Below, piece after piece: positions 47,263 through 57,649 of a stretch of DNA of 64,000 nucleotides. The translations under genes were made by a program, and so were the position numbers. The notes under the pieces are model-generated. The model had not been told where the DNA came from. It was given only the letters and a program-made list of their open reading frames with translations, and ran no database searches. Numbering within the stretch: position 1 is the stretch's first letter; every line of letters begins with the position of its first letter. This DNA comes from Sulfuritalea sp. (GTDB lineage: Bacteria > Pseudomonadota > Gammaproteobacteria > Burkholderiales > Rhodocyclaceae): NCBI GenBank assembly GCA_016712985.1, contig JADJQA010000019.1:16964-80963 (forward strand). Direction: 5' to 3'.

Positions 47263-48617
47263 TTACATCGAGTTCTGCAGCGACTTCACGAGTACTTTGG
47301 AACGGCGCTGCAGGTTGTAGAGTTCGCGCCGCGCCGCCGGCAGTGCGTCTACGCCGCTTTCGGCGAAGCCGCGCTCGATGAACCAGTGCGCGGTGCGGGT
47401 GGTCAGTACAAACAGGCGCGTGAGCTTGAGCTTTCTGGCGCGCGCCTCGATGTGGCTAAGCAATTGCTCGCCATAGCCGCTGCGGCGGAAATCCGGCATC
47501 ACGGCAAGGCAGCCCAGTTCCGCCGCCTTCTCGCTGGGAACGGATTGAGCGCCGCGCAACCGACGATCACGCCATCGTGTTCCACCAGCGAGAAACGGCT
47601 GATCTCCATTTCGAGTCGCTTGCGACCGCGCTTCACCAGCGTGCCGTCGGCTTCCAGGGGCTCGATCAGGCGCAGAATGGCCCCGACGTCGTCGATGGCG
47701 GCATCGCGGAATCCCGCCAGCGGGGCGCGGGTCATGACCGTACCGCCACCGTCGCGGGTGAAGAACTCCATCAGCATCGCGCCGTCGGCCCGGCGGTCGA
47801 GGAAATGCACGCGACCGACGCCGGCCTGGCAGGCACGTGTCGCGCCGGGCAGGGCACGGGCGACTTCCGGCGCCTGTGCCTGCAGGTGCCTGGCGGCAAG
47901 TTTCTGCGCCTCGTCGGCGGTAAGGGCGTCGATCAATGCGCCCTTGGGATTGACCAGTCCCGGCGCGGCGCAAAGAAAGATCAGCTTGTCGGCCTTGATC
48001 GCCACGGCGACTGCCTCGGCCACCTCTTCCCAGGCCAGGTTGAAAATTTCGCCAGTGGGAGAGGCACCGATCGGCGTGATCAGCACCACGTTCTCTTGTG
48101 CCAGGTCAGCCTGTATTTCCTCGGCGATGACTTTGCGCACCGCTCCCGTGTATTGGAAGTCGACGCCGTCGACCACCCCGACGGGGCGTGCGGTGATGAA
48201 ATTGCCTCCGGTGACACGCAGGAAGGCCCCGGCCATTGGCGTGTTGGGCAGCCCCTGCGAGAGCAGCGCCTCGATTTCAATGCGGGTGACGCCCATGGCG
48301 CGCTTGACGCATTCCAGCGCCTCGGCGTCGGTGACCCGCAGACCCTTGTGGAACTTCGGCGTGAGGCCGCGGGCGCGCATCTCGGCATCGATCTGCGGCC
48401 GCGCTCCGTGCACCAGCACCAGGCGGATGCCCATGCTGTCCAGCAGGGCAATGTCATGAATCAGGGCCTGTGCCGCGCCGGCCTCGAGCACTTCACCGCC
48501 AAAGGCAATGACGAAGGTGCGCCCGCGAAAGGCATGGATGTAGGGCGCCGCCTGGCGCACCCAGGCGACCAGGCGGGCGTCGCTGTCCGGCTGACTGCCG
48601 CGGGTGTCAAGGCTCAT
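47263..48617 (-). CDS. argA: N-acetylglutamate synthase, one frame break
   Basis: About 451 residues; first enzyme of arginine synthesis. The N-terminal amino-acid-kinase-like domain has FVIAFGGEVLE, LVHGARPQID and VLITPIGASPTGE; the C-terminal GNAT domain starts after RDAAIDDVGAILRLIEPLE and ends with the acetyl-CoA loop FRRSGYGEQLL. The frame breaks at GGG 47536-47538 (after AALNPF); the other frame continues SEKAAELGCLAVMPDF. The length 1355 is 3n-1, so one base is missing. ATG overlaps the pap stop (ATGA). Confidence 0.93.
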
Positions 48618-50304
48618 GGGGCGGGCTTCCCCGGCTTCGGCTTGCCTGCCCTGGCCGCGGCTGGCACCTTTGGCCTGGCGGGTTTTGACGGCTCCCTGGC
48701 GGACTTGGGTTTGCTTGTGCCGGTGGCTGCCTTTGGCTTGGTCGCCTGCTCCTTCGACTTCTTGTCTGCCTTCTTGTCCTTTCAGCCTTGGACGACTTTT
48801 CCGGCTTGGCAAGCGAAACGGGCTTGCCGTCCAGCTCTGCTTCGAGCCGCTCGCAGATTGTTCGCAGGATCTTGACGCGGGCATAGCCCTTGTTGTTGGC
48901 TTCCACCAGGGTCCACGGGGCCTTGCCGGTGCTGGTACGATCCACCATGTCACAGATTGCCTGCTGGTAGGCATCCCATTTCTCGCGGTTGCGCCAGTCT
49001 TCCTCGGTGATCTTGAAACGCTTGAATTCGATTTTCTCGCGTTCCTTGAAGCGCTTCAGTTGCTCTTCCTGGCTGACCTGGAGCCAGAACTTGCAGACGA
49101 TGGCGCCGGCTTCGGACAGCTCGTGTTCGAAATCGTTGATCTCGGAATAGGCGCGCAGCCAGTCATTCTCCGAGCAGAAACCCTCGACGCGTTCGACCAG
49201 CACGCGGCCATACCAGGTGCGATCGAAAATGGCGAAGCGGCCGCGCCGCGGCATATGCCGCCAGAAGCGCCACAGGTAGGGTTGGGCGCGCTCTTCCTCG
49301 GTGGGCGCGGCAACTGGAATGACCTGGTATTGCCGGGCATCCAGCGATGCCGCGATGCGGCGAATGGCGCCCCCCTTGCCGGCGGCATCCGCCCCTTCGA
49401 AGGCGCAGACCAGGGAACGCTCCTTGAAGCGCGGGTTGCGCGCCAGTTCCGACAGCCTGCCCTGCCAGTGCGCCAGTTGATCCTCATACTCCTGGTCGCT
49501 CAGCGTGAGCTTCAGGTTGAGCTCGGAAAGCACGTTGCGGCCATCGATGTTGACCCGCATCGGCGGCGCGACCGGCGTGTCCTGCCTGTCGCCGCTGGCT
49601 AGCTTCTGCCGCATCGCATCGAGCAGCACCTTGCCCACCGTCAGCGAACGATAGCGATCGTCGGTGCCCTCGACGATGATCCACGGCGCCCAGGGGGTGT
49701 TGGTCATGCGCAGCAGGTGGCCGACGACATCCTGCAACTTGTCGTAGGTCTTCAAGCGGTCCCAGTTCCATTTGGTCACGCGCCACGCGGTGCGCGGATC
49801 CTTTTCAAGGGCGCGCAGCCGCTTTTTCTGCCCCTCCTTGGTGAGGTGGAACCAGAATTTGAGCACCAGCGCGCCTTCATTGACCAGCATCGCCTCGAAG
49901 CGGTTGATCTGGTCGATGCGGGCGTCGAGCTCGCCCTTCGACATGTCACCCATGATGCGGTGGCGGATCGGGTCGGAGTACCACGAACCTGCGAAGATGC
50001 CGACCCGTCCCTTGGGTGGCAGCGCGCGCCAGTAGCGCCACATGACGGGTCGGTCGCGTTCTTCATCGGTGGGTTCGGAAAACGCCAGCGTCGAGATGAA
50101 GCGCGGGTCCATCCACTCGTAGAGCACGTTGATGGTTTCGCCCTTGCCGGCGCCATCCTGACCACTGACCAGGACGATGACCGGAATCTTGCCGTTTTCC
50201 TTCAAGTCGAACTGTGCGTCGAGCAACGCGGCGCGCAGTTCAGGCACCTCTTTGCGATAGGTGTCCTTGTCGATCTTGTGACCGATTTCCGCGGATTCAA
50301 ACAT
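48614..50304 (-). CDS. pap: Polyphosphate:AMP phosphotransferase, class II PPK2, one frame break
   Basis: About 563 residues: two PPK2 domains in tandem, each with a Walker A (SGQDGAGKGE near 46, FEGADAAGKGGAIR near 303) and Walker B-like part. Class II enzymes make ADP from AMP with polyphosphate. The typical blocks RPVMWRYWRALPPKGRVGIF and RFWRHMPRRGRFAIFDRTWY are present. The Lys/Pro/Ala-rich tail loses frame at TTT 48780-48782; after repair it ends KPKPGKPAP at a TGA overlapping the argA start. The length 1691 is 3n-1. The start ATG overlaps the rsmE TAA (TAATG). Confidence 0.9.
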
Positions 50305-51031
50305 TACCAATCCCCCCAAAGTGCCATCATTGCCGCCACGGCGCCGAGCCCGGCGGTTTCGCTGCGCAGCACGCGCGGCCCCAGTCCGATCGCTTGAAAG
50401 CCGGCCGCTCGCGCCGCCAGCAGCTCGCCTTCCTCGAAGCCGCCTTCCGGGCCAATCAGCAGCGTGACCGGCGCCGTCGGCGCCGCCAGGTCACGCAAAG
50501 ACCCGCTCGCCCCCGGCGCACAGACGAAGCCTAGCCCATTCTCCCGCGTTGCGAGGCCAAGATATTGCGGCAGATCAAGAATTGGTTCGACCGCGGGGAC
50601 GCGATTGCGCCCGGACTGCTCGCAGGCGGCGATGGCGATGTTGCGCCAATGCTCGACACGGCGCCCGGCGCGCTCACCGGAAAGACGGATCACGCTGCGC
50701 TTTGCCGCCACCGGCTGGATGCGCATGACACCCAGTTCGACGGCTTTCTGCACCACCAGATCCATCTTGTCGCCGGTGGGCAAGGCCTGCACCAGCGTCA
50801 GGGCCAGGGCGGCTCGCAGTCCGCTTCGGCAAATTCCTTCAGGGTCGCGCGCAAGCTCTTTCCAGCCGGGATGAGCGTGGCCAGCCACTGTCCGCCGCGC
50901 CCGTCGAACAGAATCGCCGGATCGCCGGCGCCGACTCGCAACACTCTCAGCGCGTGGTGGGCTGCCTCGGCGGCAAGCTCGACGGTGGCGCCGGGATGCA
51001 GCGGAAACGGACAGAAGAATCTGGGTATCAT
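50304..51031 (-). CDS. rsmE: 16S rRNA (uracil-1498-N3)-methyltransferase, one frame break
   Basis: About 242 residues. The N-terminal PUA-like part (FFCPFPLHPGATVEL) is followed by the SPOUT domain: LPTGDKMDLVVQKAVELGV, WRNIAIAACEQSGR, LLIGPEGGFEEGEL and LGPRVLRSETAGLGAV. The frame slips near 50812-50825 between FAEADC and RAALALTLVQAL. The length 728 is 3n-1. ATG 51031 is the natural start of the family (MIPRFF). First gene of rsmE-pap-argA. Confidence 0.93.
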
Positions 51032-51064
51032 GGGCGAATTATCACCAAAAATCGGAGGCAGCAC

Positions 51065-51622
51065 ATGGTCAGTCTTTCCCTCCCGTCTGCGACTTCGGCC
51101 GCCCGGCGATTGATTTCGACCTGCCGGGGTCGATGGTCGGCGTCACAGCCTGGCCAGTGCGCGCGGTCCCGGTGGCTTGCTGGTGATGTTCATCTGCAAT
51201 CACTGCCCGTATGTCAAGGCGGTGATCCACCGCATCGTGCGCGACACGCGCGAACTGGCCACGCTGGGCATCGGCAGCATCGCCATCATGAGCAATGACC
51301 CGACGGATTACCCGGAGGACTCGTGGCAGAACATGGAGCGGATTGCGCGCGATCTGGCGTTTCCGTTTCCGTATGTGCTCGATCAGTCGCAGGAAGTTGC
51401 CAAGGCCTACGGCGCCGTCTGCACGCCGGGTTTTTCGGTTACAACGACAAGCTGGAACTTCAGTATCGCGGCCGGCTCGATGAATCGCGCAAGGACACCG
51501 CGCCCGAAACCGTGCGCCGCGATCTGTTCGAGGCGATGCGGCAAGTGGCGCATAGCGGACAGCGTCCGGCGCGGCAGGTGCCGGGCATCGGCTGTTCGAT
51601 CAAGTGGCGCAATGGCGTCTGA
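51065..51622 (+). CDS. Thioredoxin-family protein, several frame breaks
   Basis: Pieces in three frames together read as a peroxiredoxin-like thioredoxin fold: VCDFGRPAIDFDLPG, then LASARGPGGLLVMFICNHCP with the active-site cysteine region, then DYPEDSWQNMERIARDLAFP and YVLDQSQEVAKAYGAVCTP; the last frame gives GYNDKLELQYRGRLDESRK and the end PGIGCSIKWRNGV. The breaks lie near 51075, 51127 and 51428. Length 558 has no net shift. Either poor consensus or a decaying gene. It should reduce disulfides or peroxide; the substrate is unknown. Confidence 0.7.
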
Positions 51623-51674
51623 GCATGAGCGTCAGCGACCGCGCTGGTGACAGGCCGGGGAGGGGAGATCCTCC

Positions 51675-52148
51675 ATCATTCTGACTCTTCTGCGCAGCCT
51701 GCTTCTGATCATCGCCGCGCTGTTGATCGGGCTGGTCATGGGGGGCCAAATGGGATGGTTTGCGGGCAAGCGTCCGGCGGACCTGGGTGTTCATCAAGGT
51801 CGATTCAAGCCAGCGCCGCCGACGCCGAACTGCGTCAATAGCCAGAGCACGGAAGACTATTCGAAGATTCCACCCCTGGCCTATTCGGGTGACGGCAAGG
51901 TCGCCCTGGCACGCCTCCAGGCCCTTGTTGCGGCGCTGCCGGCGGCCAGGGTCATCGATTTTCGGGCCGACTATGTTTACGCCGAGTTCAGAACGAAGTG
52001 GCTGGGCTTCGTGGACGATGTCGAGTTCTATCTGGATGAGAACGCCGGGGTCATCCACGTGCGCTCGGCCTCGCGCCTTGGGTACAAGGATTTCGGTGTC
52101 AATCGCCAGCGGGTGACGGAGATTCGTCTGGCATTTGGCAGCGGTTAA
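51675..52148 (+). CDS. DUF1499-like membrane-anchored protein
   Basis: About 157 residues: an N-terminal helix (LLLIIAALLIGLVMGGQMG) and a soluble domain with GRFKPAPPTPNCVNSQS, YVYAEFRTKWLGFVDDVEFY and DENAGVIHVRSASRLGYKD, the DUF1499 pattern. No ATG or GTG lies at the expected N-terminus; GGGGAGA at 51662-51668 would serve a start near 51675 (ATC), while the first accepted start codon is TTG 51723, inside the helix. A base error at the start is likely. Function unknown. Confidence 0.7.
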   Translation: MILTLLRSLLLIIAALLIGLVMGGQMGWFAGKRPADLGVHQGRFKPAPPTPNCVNSQSTEDYSKIPPLAYSGDGKVALARLQALVAALPAARVIDFRADYVYAEFRTKWLGFVDDVEFYLDENAGVIHVRSASRLGYKDFGVNRQRVTEIRLAFGSG

Positions 52149-52173
52149 GGAAGTACTGAACGAGTCCAGGTTC

Positions 52174-52250
52174 GTCATTCCGGCGAAAGAACGTCACCCC
52201 GGACCCGATCCGGGGCCGGAATCCAGTGTTCTGAAGCATCTGGACACCGG
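52174..52250. repeat. REP-like element, GTCATTCCGG family, copy 2
   Basis: GTCATTCCGGCGAAAGAACG opens; CCGGACCCGATCCGGGG is a hairpin; CCGGAATCCAGTG closes as in the other two copies. It is located between the DUF1499 gene and cbbR, which end towards each other. Confidence 0.7.
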
Positions 52251-52324
52251 CGTTCGCCGCTGTGAAGGGGCCCTTTCCTTGGCGGGGTCGGTGGGTTGGG
52301 AAACGAGTCCCGCTGTTATCGGCG

Positions 52325-53284
52325 CTAAGGCTTTCCGGGCTTCGGATTGGGCGCCGCGGGCGGCGTGTGCCTGCCGATTTGCGCCGCGATCAGCCGCGAA
52401 CCTTCGCTGTCCATGAAGCGCACGAAGGCCATGGCTGCCGGCATCAGTCGCTTGTCGGTGCGATAGACCAGGCGCCATTGGCGTTTGACCGGCGTGCCGG
52501 TGACGTTGAGCTTGACCAGGCGGCCGACCGAGCATTCCAGTCCGATGGTGTGCTGAGAAAGGAAGGATAGTCCCAGGCCGGCCATCACGGCTTGCTTGAT
52601 GGTTTCGTTGCTGCCCAGTTCCATCGTGGCGCCGGCCCTTACCTGGTGTTCCTCGAGAAATCGTTCCAGCGCGCCGCGCGTACCCGAGCCGGGTTCGCGG
52701 ATCAGCAAGGTTTCCTCCATCAGTCGTTGCGGGTCGATGCGGCGCTTGTCCGCCAGCGGGTGGTCCGGTGCGGCGATGAACACCAGCGGGTGCTCGGCGA
52801 AGATCTTGGCGACGGTTTCGAATTCGTTAGGCGGCGTGCCCATGATGGCCAGATCAATGTCGTTGTCGGCGAGATGACGCACGATGCTGCCGCGGTTGTT
52901 GACCGTCAGATTCAATTCGACGCCCGGATGCCGGCGACGAAACTCGGCGAGCAGGGACGGTGCAAAATACTTGGCGGTGCTGACCACGCCGATCTTCAGG
53001 CGGCCGGCCTCGACCCCCTTGAGCGCTGCCAGCGCTTCGCCGGCCTCGCGCAACTGCTCGGCGATGCGCCGCGCCTGGCGCGCCAACTCCTCACCGGCGG
53101 CCGTGAGACGGACCTTCTTGCCGGCCTGTTCGGTCAGCGGCAGCCCGGCCTGGTCTTCCAGTGCCTGTACCTGCATCGACACGGCGGGTTGCGTCAGGTG
53201 CAATTCCTCGGCGGCGCGCGAGAATGACAGATTCCGTGCGACCGCCTCGAATATCCTGAGCTGGCGCAGAGTGACGTTCTTCAT
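52325..53284 (-). CDS. cbbR: LysR-type regulator CbbR
   Basis: 319 residues. The N-terminal winged helix (TLRQLRIFEAVARNLSFSRA...LHLTQPAVSMQV) is followed by an effector domain with RLKIGVVSTAKYFAPSLLAE and MGTPPNEFETVAKIFAEHPL, both typical of CbbR. It activates the Calvin-cycle operon in response to metabolites such as NADPH, RuBP or PEP. Unusually its ATG overlaps the stop of a GGDEF/EAL gene (TGATG), so it is co-transcribed with it instead of standing next to cbbM. Confidence 0.93.
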   Translation of the reverse strand: MKNVTLRQLRIFEAVARNLSFSRAAEELHLTQPAVSMQVQALEDQAGLPLTEQAGKKVRLTAAGEELARQARRIAEQLREAGEALAALKGVEAGRLKIGVVSTAKYFAPSLLAEFRRRHPGVELNLTVNNRGSIVRHLADNDIDLAIMGTPPNEFETVAKIFAEHPLVFIAAPDHPLADKRRIDPQRLMEETLLIREPGSGTRGALERFLEEHQVRAGATMELGSNETIKQAVMAGLGLSFLSQHTIGLECSVGRLVKLNVTGTPVKRQWRLVYRTDKRLMPAAMAFVRFMDSEGSRLIAAQIGRHTPPAAPNPKPGKP

Positions 53285-55989
53285 CAGCGAATCACCGTGG
53301 CCGAGTGACTCGCCAGAAAGGCTTCGAGCTCGCCAGACGGCAGTGGCCGCGCGAAATGGAAGCCCTGGAATTCGTCGCAGCCGGCGCTCGCCAGCAAGGC
53401 AAGTTGCGCTGCCGTCTCCACGCCTTCGGCAACCACCGTGAGTCCGAGGCTGTGAGCCAGTGCGATGGTGCCCCTGACGATGGCGAGATCGTTGTTGTCA
53501 TGGGTGATTTCGGCAACGAACGAGCGGTCGATCTTCAGATAGTCGAAGGGCAGCCGCTTCAGGTAGGACAGGGATGAATAGCCGGTGCCGAAGTCATCGA
53601 TGGCGAGCCGGAGGCCCATGCTGCGCAGTTCGCCCAACAGTTGCGACGCTCTTTCCGGGTTCTCCATGGCCATGCTTTCGGTGACCTCAAATTCCAGCAA
53701 ATCGGCCGACAGCCCATGGCTGCGCAGGACTTCTGCTATTTGCCCCGGCAGGCTTGTCAGGCGCAACTGCCGGGCGGAAAGATTGATGGCCACCGCTGGC
53801 GCGGACAGGCCGGCATCCAGCCACCTGCGCAACTGCCGGGCGACCTCTGCCAGCACCCATTCCCCGATCAGGACGATCAGGTTGCTTTCCTCGGCGATCG
53901 GAATGAACACCCCCGGCGACTGGAGGCCATGGCCCGGCCGGTTCCAGCGTACCAGGGCCTCGACTCCGGTAACCTTGTCGTCCCGGCCGAGACGTGGCTG
54001 GTAGTGAAGCACCAACTGGTCAAGCTGCAGGGCGTTGCGCAACTCGCGCTCGATGTCGAGTCGCGCCATCGCAGCCTGATTCAATTCCGCCGAGAAGAAC
54101 TGAAAGCCGTTGCGACCCAGTTCCTTGGCGTGATACATCGCGGTATCGGCATATTTCATCACGCTATCGACGTCGCCGCCGTCCCGCGGGTAGATGCTGA
54201 CGCCGATGGAGGCGGTACTGTGCAGGACGTGGCCTTCGACAAAGTAGGGTTGGGCGAGTGCATCCAGAATGCTGCCGGCCACCGTGACGGCGACTTCGGG
54301 CGCCTCGAGCGCGGGCAGGACGACGACGAATTCATCCCCGCCAATGCGTGCCACGGTGTCCGAAGCCCGCACGGCCTTGCGCAGGCGGCGCGCGGCTTCA
54401 ACCAGCAGCAGATCGCCGACATGATGTCCGAGCGTATCGTTGATGTTCTTGAAGCGGTCGAGATCGAGGAACATCACCGCGACACTGCGTCGATTGCGCG
54501 CCGCTTCGGCGATGGACTGATCCAGCCGCGCTTCCAGTGCGATGCGATTGGGAAGCGAGGTCAATGGATCGTGATGGGCCAGGTGGCGAATATCTTCCTC
54601 GGCCCGCTTTCTTTCCGTGATGTCGGTATAGATGGTAATGAAGCCGCCTCCCGGCAGGGGCGCCCCACGGATCTCCAGCACGGTTCCATTCGGTCGCCGG
54701 CGTTCGATCAGGTGGGCCACTGGATGGCAGGCCCGTTTCAGGATCTCCTGGATCCTTGCCTCGACGTCTTCGGTGCCGTACTCGCCGCGCGCGGCATTGT
54801 GGCGGATCATGGCCTCGAACGAGGGTTGCGGATCGGCGAACAGTCTGTCAGGCAAGTCGAGCAGTCGTCTGAACAAGCCGTTGCTGGCAATCATTCGCAG
54901 TTCGCTGTCGACCACGCTGACCCCTCCCGGCATGTTGTCGAGAATGCTTTGCAGCACCGCGTTGCTGCGCTGGATTTCCAGTTCCGTCTGCTTGCGCTGG
55001 GTGATGTCGGTGTAGGTGGTGATGAAGCCCGCGATCCTGCCATCGACGTGAAACGGCTTGCCGACGACCAGGTGGGTGCGGCCGCCGGGGCGTGTTCTTT
55101 CGAAGCTGTGGGGCTTGAACTGCATTGCCAGTGCGCGGCGCTCCTGGACCTGCTGTTCGGGGTCGCCGGGGCCATAGTCGCCGCGCCGTGCGGGAACGCG
55201 GAGCAGGTCTTCAAAGGAAACGCCCCTGGCCATGATCTCGCGCGGCAGTTCCAGCACGTCGACCATGCCTTCGTTCCAGACCAGCAGCTTGAGTTGGTCG
55301 TCAAACACGCTGATGCCTTGCGGCAGGCTGCCGAGGATGTTCTCCAGCAGCGCCGACTGGCGGCGCAACTCAGCCTCGACTGTGGTTCGCGCGGCGACTT
55401 CCTCTTCAAGTCGGGCGTTGGTCCGCGTCATGACATCCATGCGAGTCTGCTGCTCGCGCAGCGCGGATTCCAGCTTGCGGTGCATCAGGCCGACCTGGGT
55501 GATCATCAACCCTGCCATTGCCGCGAAAGTTGTCAGTGCCGCAATCCAACTGAAGGGGCTGCTGATGAAGGCAGTTACATCGTAGGAAAAAACCAGATGT
55601 CCGGCGATGACCAGTGTCGCCGTCGCCACTATCACTGCCCCGGATCCTATGGCGGCAATCAGGCCGCCGCGCGGTCCGTAAAAGGAAGCGGCGACAACGC
55701 ACAGTGCCAGGTAGACGGGCGCCGAGTTGCCTATGAAACCGTAGACGAAGTAGCCGAAAGCGCCGGCCAGATACAGGGCGACCAGCAGTATCGTCGCCAG
55801 CCATCTGGCGCCGATGCGGCGGCGCAGGACATAGATGATCAGGAATATTGAGTAGATGGCAATGTGCGGAATGCTGAGCGGGTTGGCCAGATGCAGGTTG
55901 CGCGCCATGTTGCCCAGCAGCAGAAGCGTGCCCGCAACGACGGCGACGGTGTAGGTGGACATCACCACCTCTTCCCGGACCGACCGCAT
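53284..55989 (-). CDS. Membrane diguanylate cyclase/phosphodiesterase with PAS domains
   Basis: 901 residues. Five or six membrane helices at the N-terminus (about 10-180), a coiled coil, two PAS-type domains (LENILGSLPQGISVFDDQLK near 215 and LQSILDNMPGGVSVVDSELR near 340), then GGDEF (RIGGDEFVVVL near 550) and EAL (GVEALVRWN near 670; DDFGTGYSSLSYLKRLP near 805; IDRSFV) domains. Both catalytic motifs are intact. It may make or break c-di-GMP in response to a membrane or redox cue. Its TGA overlaps the cbbR ATG, linking second-messenger turnover to RuBisCO control. ATG 55962 (MSTYTV) is an alternative start. Confidence 0.93.
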   Translation of the reverse strand: MRSVREEVVMSTYTVAVVAGTLLLLGNMARNLHLANPLSIPHIAIYSIFLIIYVLRRRIGARWLATILLVALYLAGAFGYFVYGFIGNSAPVYLALCVVAASFYGPRGGLIAAIGSGAVIVATATLVIAGHLVFSYDVTAFISSPFSWIAALTTFAAMAGLMITQVGLMHRKLESALREQQTRMDVMTRTNARLEEEVAARTTVEAELRRQSALLENILGSLPQGISVFDDQLKLLVWNEGMVDVLELPREIMARGVSFEDLLRVPARRGDYGPGDPEQQVQERRALAMQFKPHSFERTRPGGRTHLVVGKPFHVDGRIAGFITTYTDITQRKQTELEIQRSNAVLQSILDNMPGGVSVVDSELRMIASNGLFRRLLDLPDRLFADPQPSFEAMIRHNAARGEYGTEDVEARIQEILKRACHPVAHLIERRRPNGTVLEIRGAPLPGGGFITIYTDITERKRAEEDIRHLAHHDPLTSLPNRIALEARLDQSIAEAARNRRSVAVMFLDLDRFKNINDTLGHHVGDLLLVEAARRLRKAVRASDTVARIGGDEFVVVLPALEAPEVAVTVAGSILDALAQPYFVEGHVLHSTASIGVSIYPRDGGDVDSVMKYADTAMYHAKELGRNGFQFFSAELNQAAMARLDIERELRNALQLDQLVLHYQPRLGRDDKVTGVEALVRWNRPGHGLQSPGVFIPIAEESNLIVLIGEWVLAEVARQLRRWLDAGLSAPAVAINLSARQLRLTSLPGQIAEVLRSHGLSADLLEFEVTESMAMENPERASQLLGELRSMGLRLAIDDFGTGYSSLSYLKRLPFDYLKIDRSFVAEITHDNNDLAIVRGTIALAHSLGLTVVAEGVETAAQLALLASAGCDEFQGFHFARPLPSGELEAFLASHSATVIR

Positions 55990-56084
55990 CAGAGCGGATA
56001 CGTTCGATACGTCGCTCGAATCCCTGCCATACCTTTGCTCCTCCTCTTGTATTGCCGGTCTTCGGCAAACGGCTTGCTGTTCAT

Positions 56085-56159
56085 CTTATCACCGCGATAA
56101 GAAACAATGACTGCCGCTTATCGTTCGTGGAGGCTATCCTTTACTGATAGGAACGATAA
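56085..56159 (+). promoter_or_regulatory. TATC/GATA dyads in the cbb divergent promoter
   Basis: Three perfect inverted repeats lie within 75 bases: CTTATC-ACCGC-GATAAG (56085-56101); CTATC-CTTTACT-GATAG (56134-56150); and TTATCGTTC...GAACGATAA (56118-56126 with 56151-56159), which encloses the second. TATC-N5-GATA has the T-N11-A form of LysR-type sites, so they are good CbbR box candidates. The ATG of cbbM follows after 100 bases with a GAGGAGAA ribosome site. Confidence 0.6.
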
Positions 56160-56258
56160 AAATACGTGACTGTTGGTTATGGATTTCACTGACTAAGATG
56201 CCTGCCCAAGCCGCCATTGAATGCAATACTTCGTCACACCGAGAATGAGGAGAACCGA

Positions 56259-57637
56259 ATGGATCAATCAAACCGCTACGCCGATCTGAGCCTCAGGGAA
56301 GAGGACCTGATCAAGGGTGGCAAACACATCCTGGTCGCCTACAAGATGAAGCCCAAGGCTGGTTATGGCTATCTGGAGGCCGCGGCCCACTTCGCCGCCG
56401 AGTCCTCCACCGGCACCAACGTCGAAGTGTCCACCACCGACGACTTCACCAAGGGCGTCGACGCGCTGGTGTATCACATCGACGAAGCCACCGAGGACAT
56501 GCGCATCGCCTACCCGATCGACCTGTTCGACCGCAACATGACCGACGGCCGCATGATGATCGTTTCCTTCCTGACTCTGGTGGTCGGCAACAACCAGGGC
56601 ATGGGCGACATCGAACACGGCAAGATCTATGACTTCTACATGCCGGAGCGCGCGATCCAGTTGTTCGACGGGCCGGCGAAGGACATCTCCGATCTGTGGC
56701 GCATCCTCGGCCGCCCCCTCAAGGACGGTGGCTACATCGCCGGCACCATCATCAAGCCCAAGCTGGGTCTGCGGCCCGAGCCCTTCGCCGCCGCGGCCTA
56801 CCAGTTCTGGCTGGGTGGCGACTTCATCAAGAACGACGAGCCGCAGGGCAACCAGGTGTTTTGCCCGGCGAAGAAGGTCTATCCCTGGTCTATGACGCGA
56901 TGAAGCGGGCCATGGATGAGACCGGCGAGGCCAAGATTTTCTCCGCCAACATCACCGCCGACGACCATTACGAAATGCTGCATCGCGCCGACTTCATCCT
57001 GGAAACCTTCGGCCCGGACGCCGACAAGGTAGCCTTCCTGGTCGATGGCTTCGTCGGTGGTCCCGGCATGATCACGACGGCGCGCCGCCAGTACGCCAAC
57101 CAGTACCTCCACTACCACCGCGCCGGTCACGGCATGATCACCTCGCCGTCCGCCAAGCGCGGCTACACGGCATTGGTGCTCGGCAAGATTTCGCGTCTGC
57201 AGGGGGCTTCCGGGATTCACGTCGGCACGATGGGCTTCGGCAAGATGGAAAGCGACCAATCCGACAAACTCATTTGCTACATGCTGGAGCGTGACGAGTG
57301 TCAGGGCCCGGTCTACCACCAGAAGTGGTACGGCATGAAGCCGACAACCTCGATCATCTCCGGCGGCATGAACGCGCTGCGCCTGCCCGGCTTCTTCGAG
57401 AATCTCGGGCACGGCAACGTGATCAACACCGCCGGCGGCGGGGCTTATGGTCACGTCGACAGCCCCGCGGCTGGTGCGATCTCCCTGCGGCAGGCCTACG
57501 AGTGCTGGAAAGCCGGCGCGGACCCGATCCAGTGGGCCAGGGAGCACAGGGAATTCGCGCGCGCCTTCGAGTCCTTTCCGAAGGATGCCGACATGCTGTA
57601 CCCCGGTTGGCGCGAGAAGATCGGCGTGCACAAGTAA
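56259..57637 (+). CDS. cbbM: Form II RuBisCO large subunit, one frame break
   Basis: 459 residues after repair, the usual length of form II. It fixes CO2 onto ribulose-1,5-bisphosphate and acts as dimers. Catalytic Lys166 lies in TIIKPKLGLRPE; Lys191 (carbamylated), Asp193 and Glu194 lie in GGDFIKNDEPQGNQ, at the same numbers as the Rhodospirillum enzyme. The frame breaks at CCC 56883-56885: VYPWSMTR should be VYPLVYDAM with one more C; then KIFSANITADDHYEM follows. The length 1379 is 3n-1. cbbQ follows after 145 bases. No cbbS, as expected for form II. Confidence 0.97.
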
Positions 57638-57649
57638 CAAATGTCATTC

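Noticed and set aside
53641..55851. 736-codon plus-strand frame
   Set aside because: Antisense to the GGDEF/EAL gene, whose motifs are all present.
56259..56903. cbbM as a truncated RuBisCO pseudogene
   Set aside because: All catalytic residues occur on both sides, adding one C at 56883-56885 restores the exact 459-residue length, and neighbours show the same error type.
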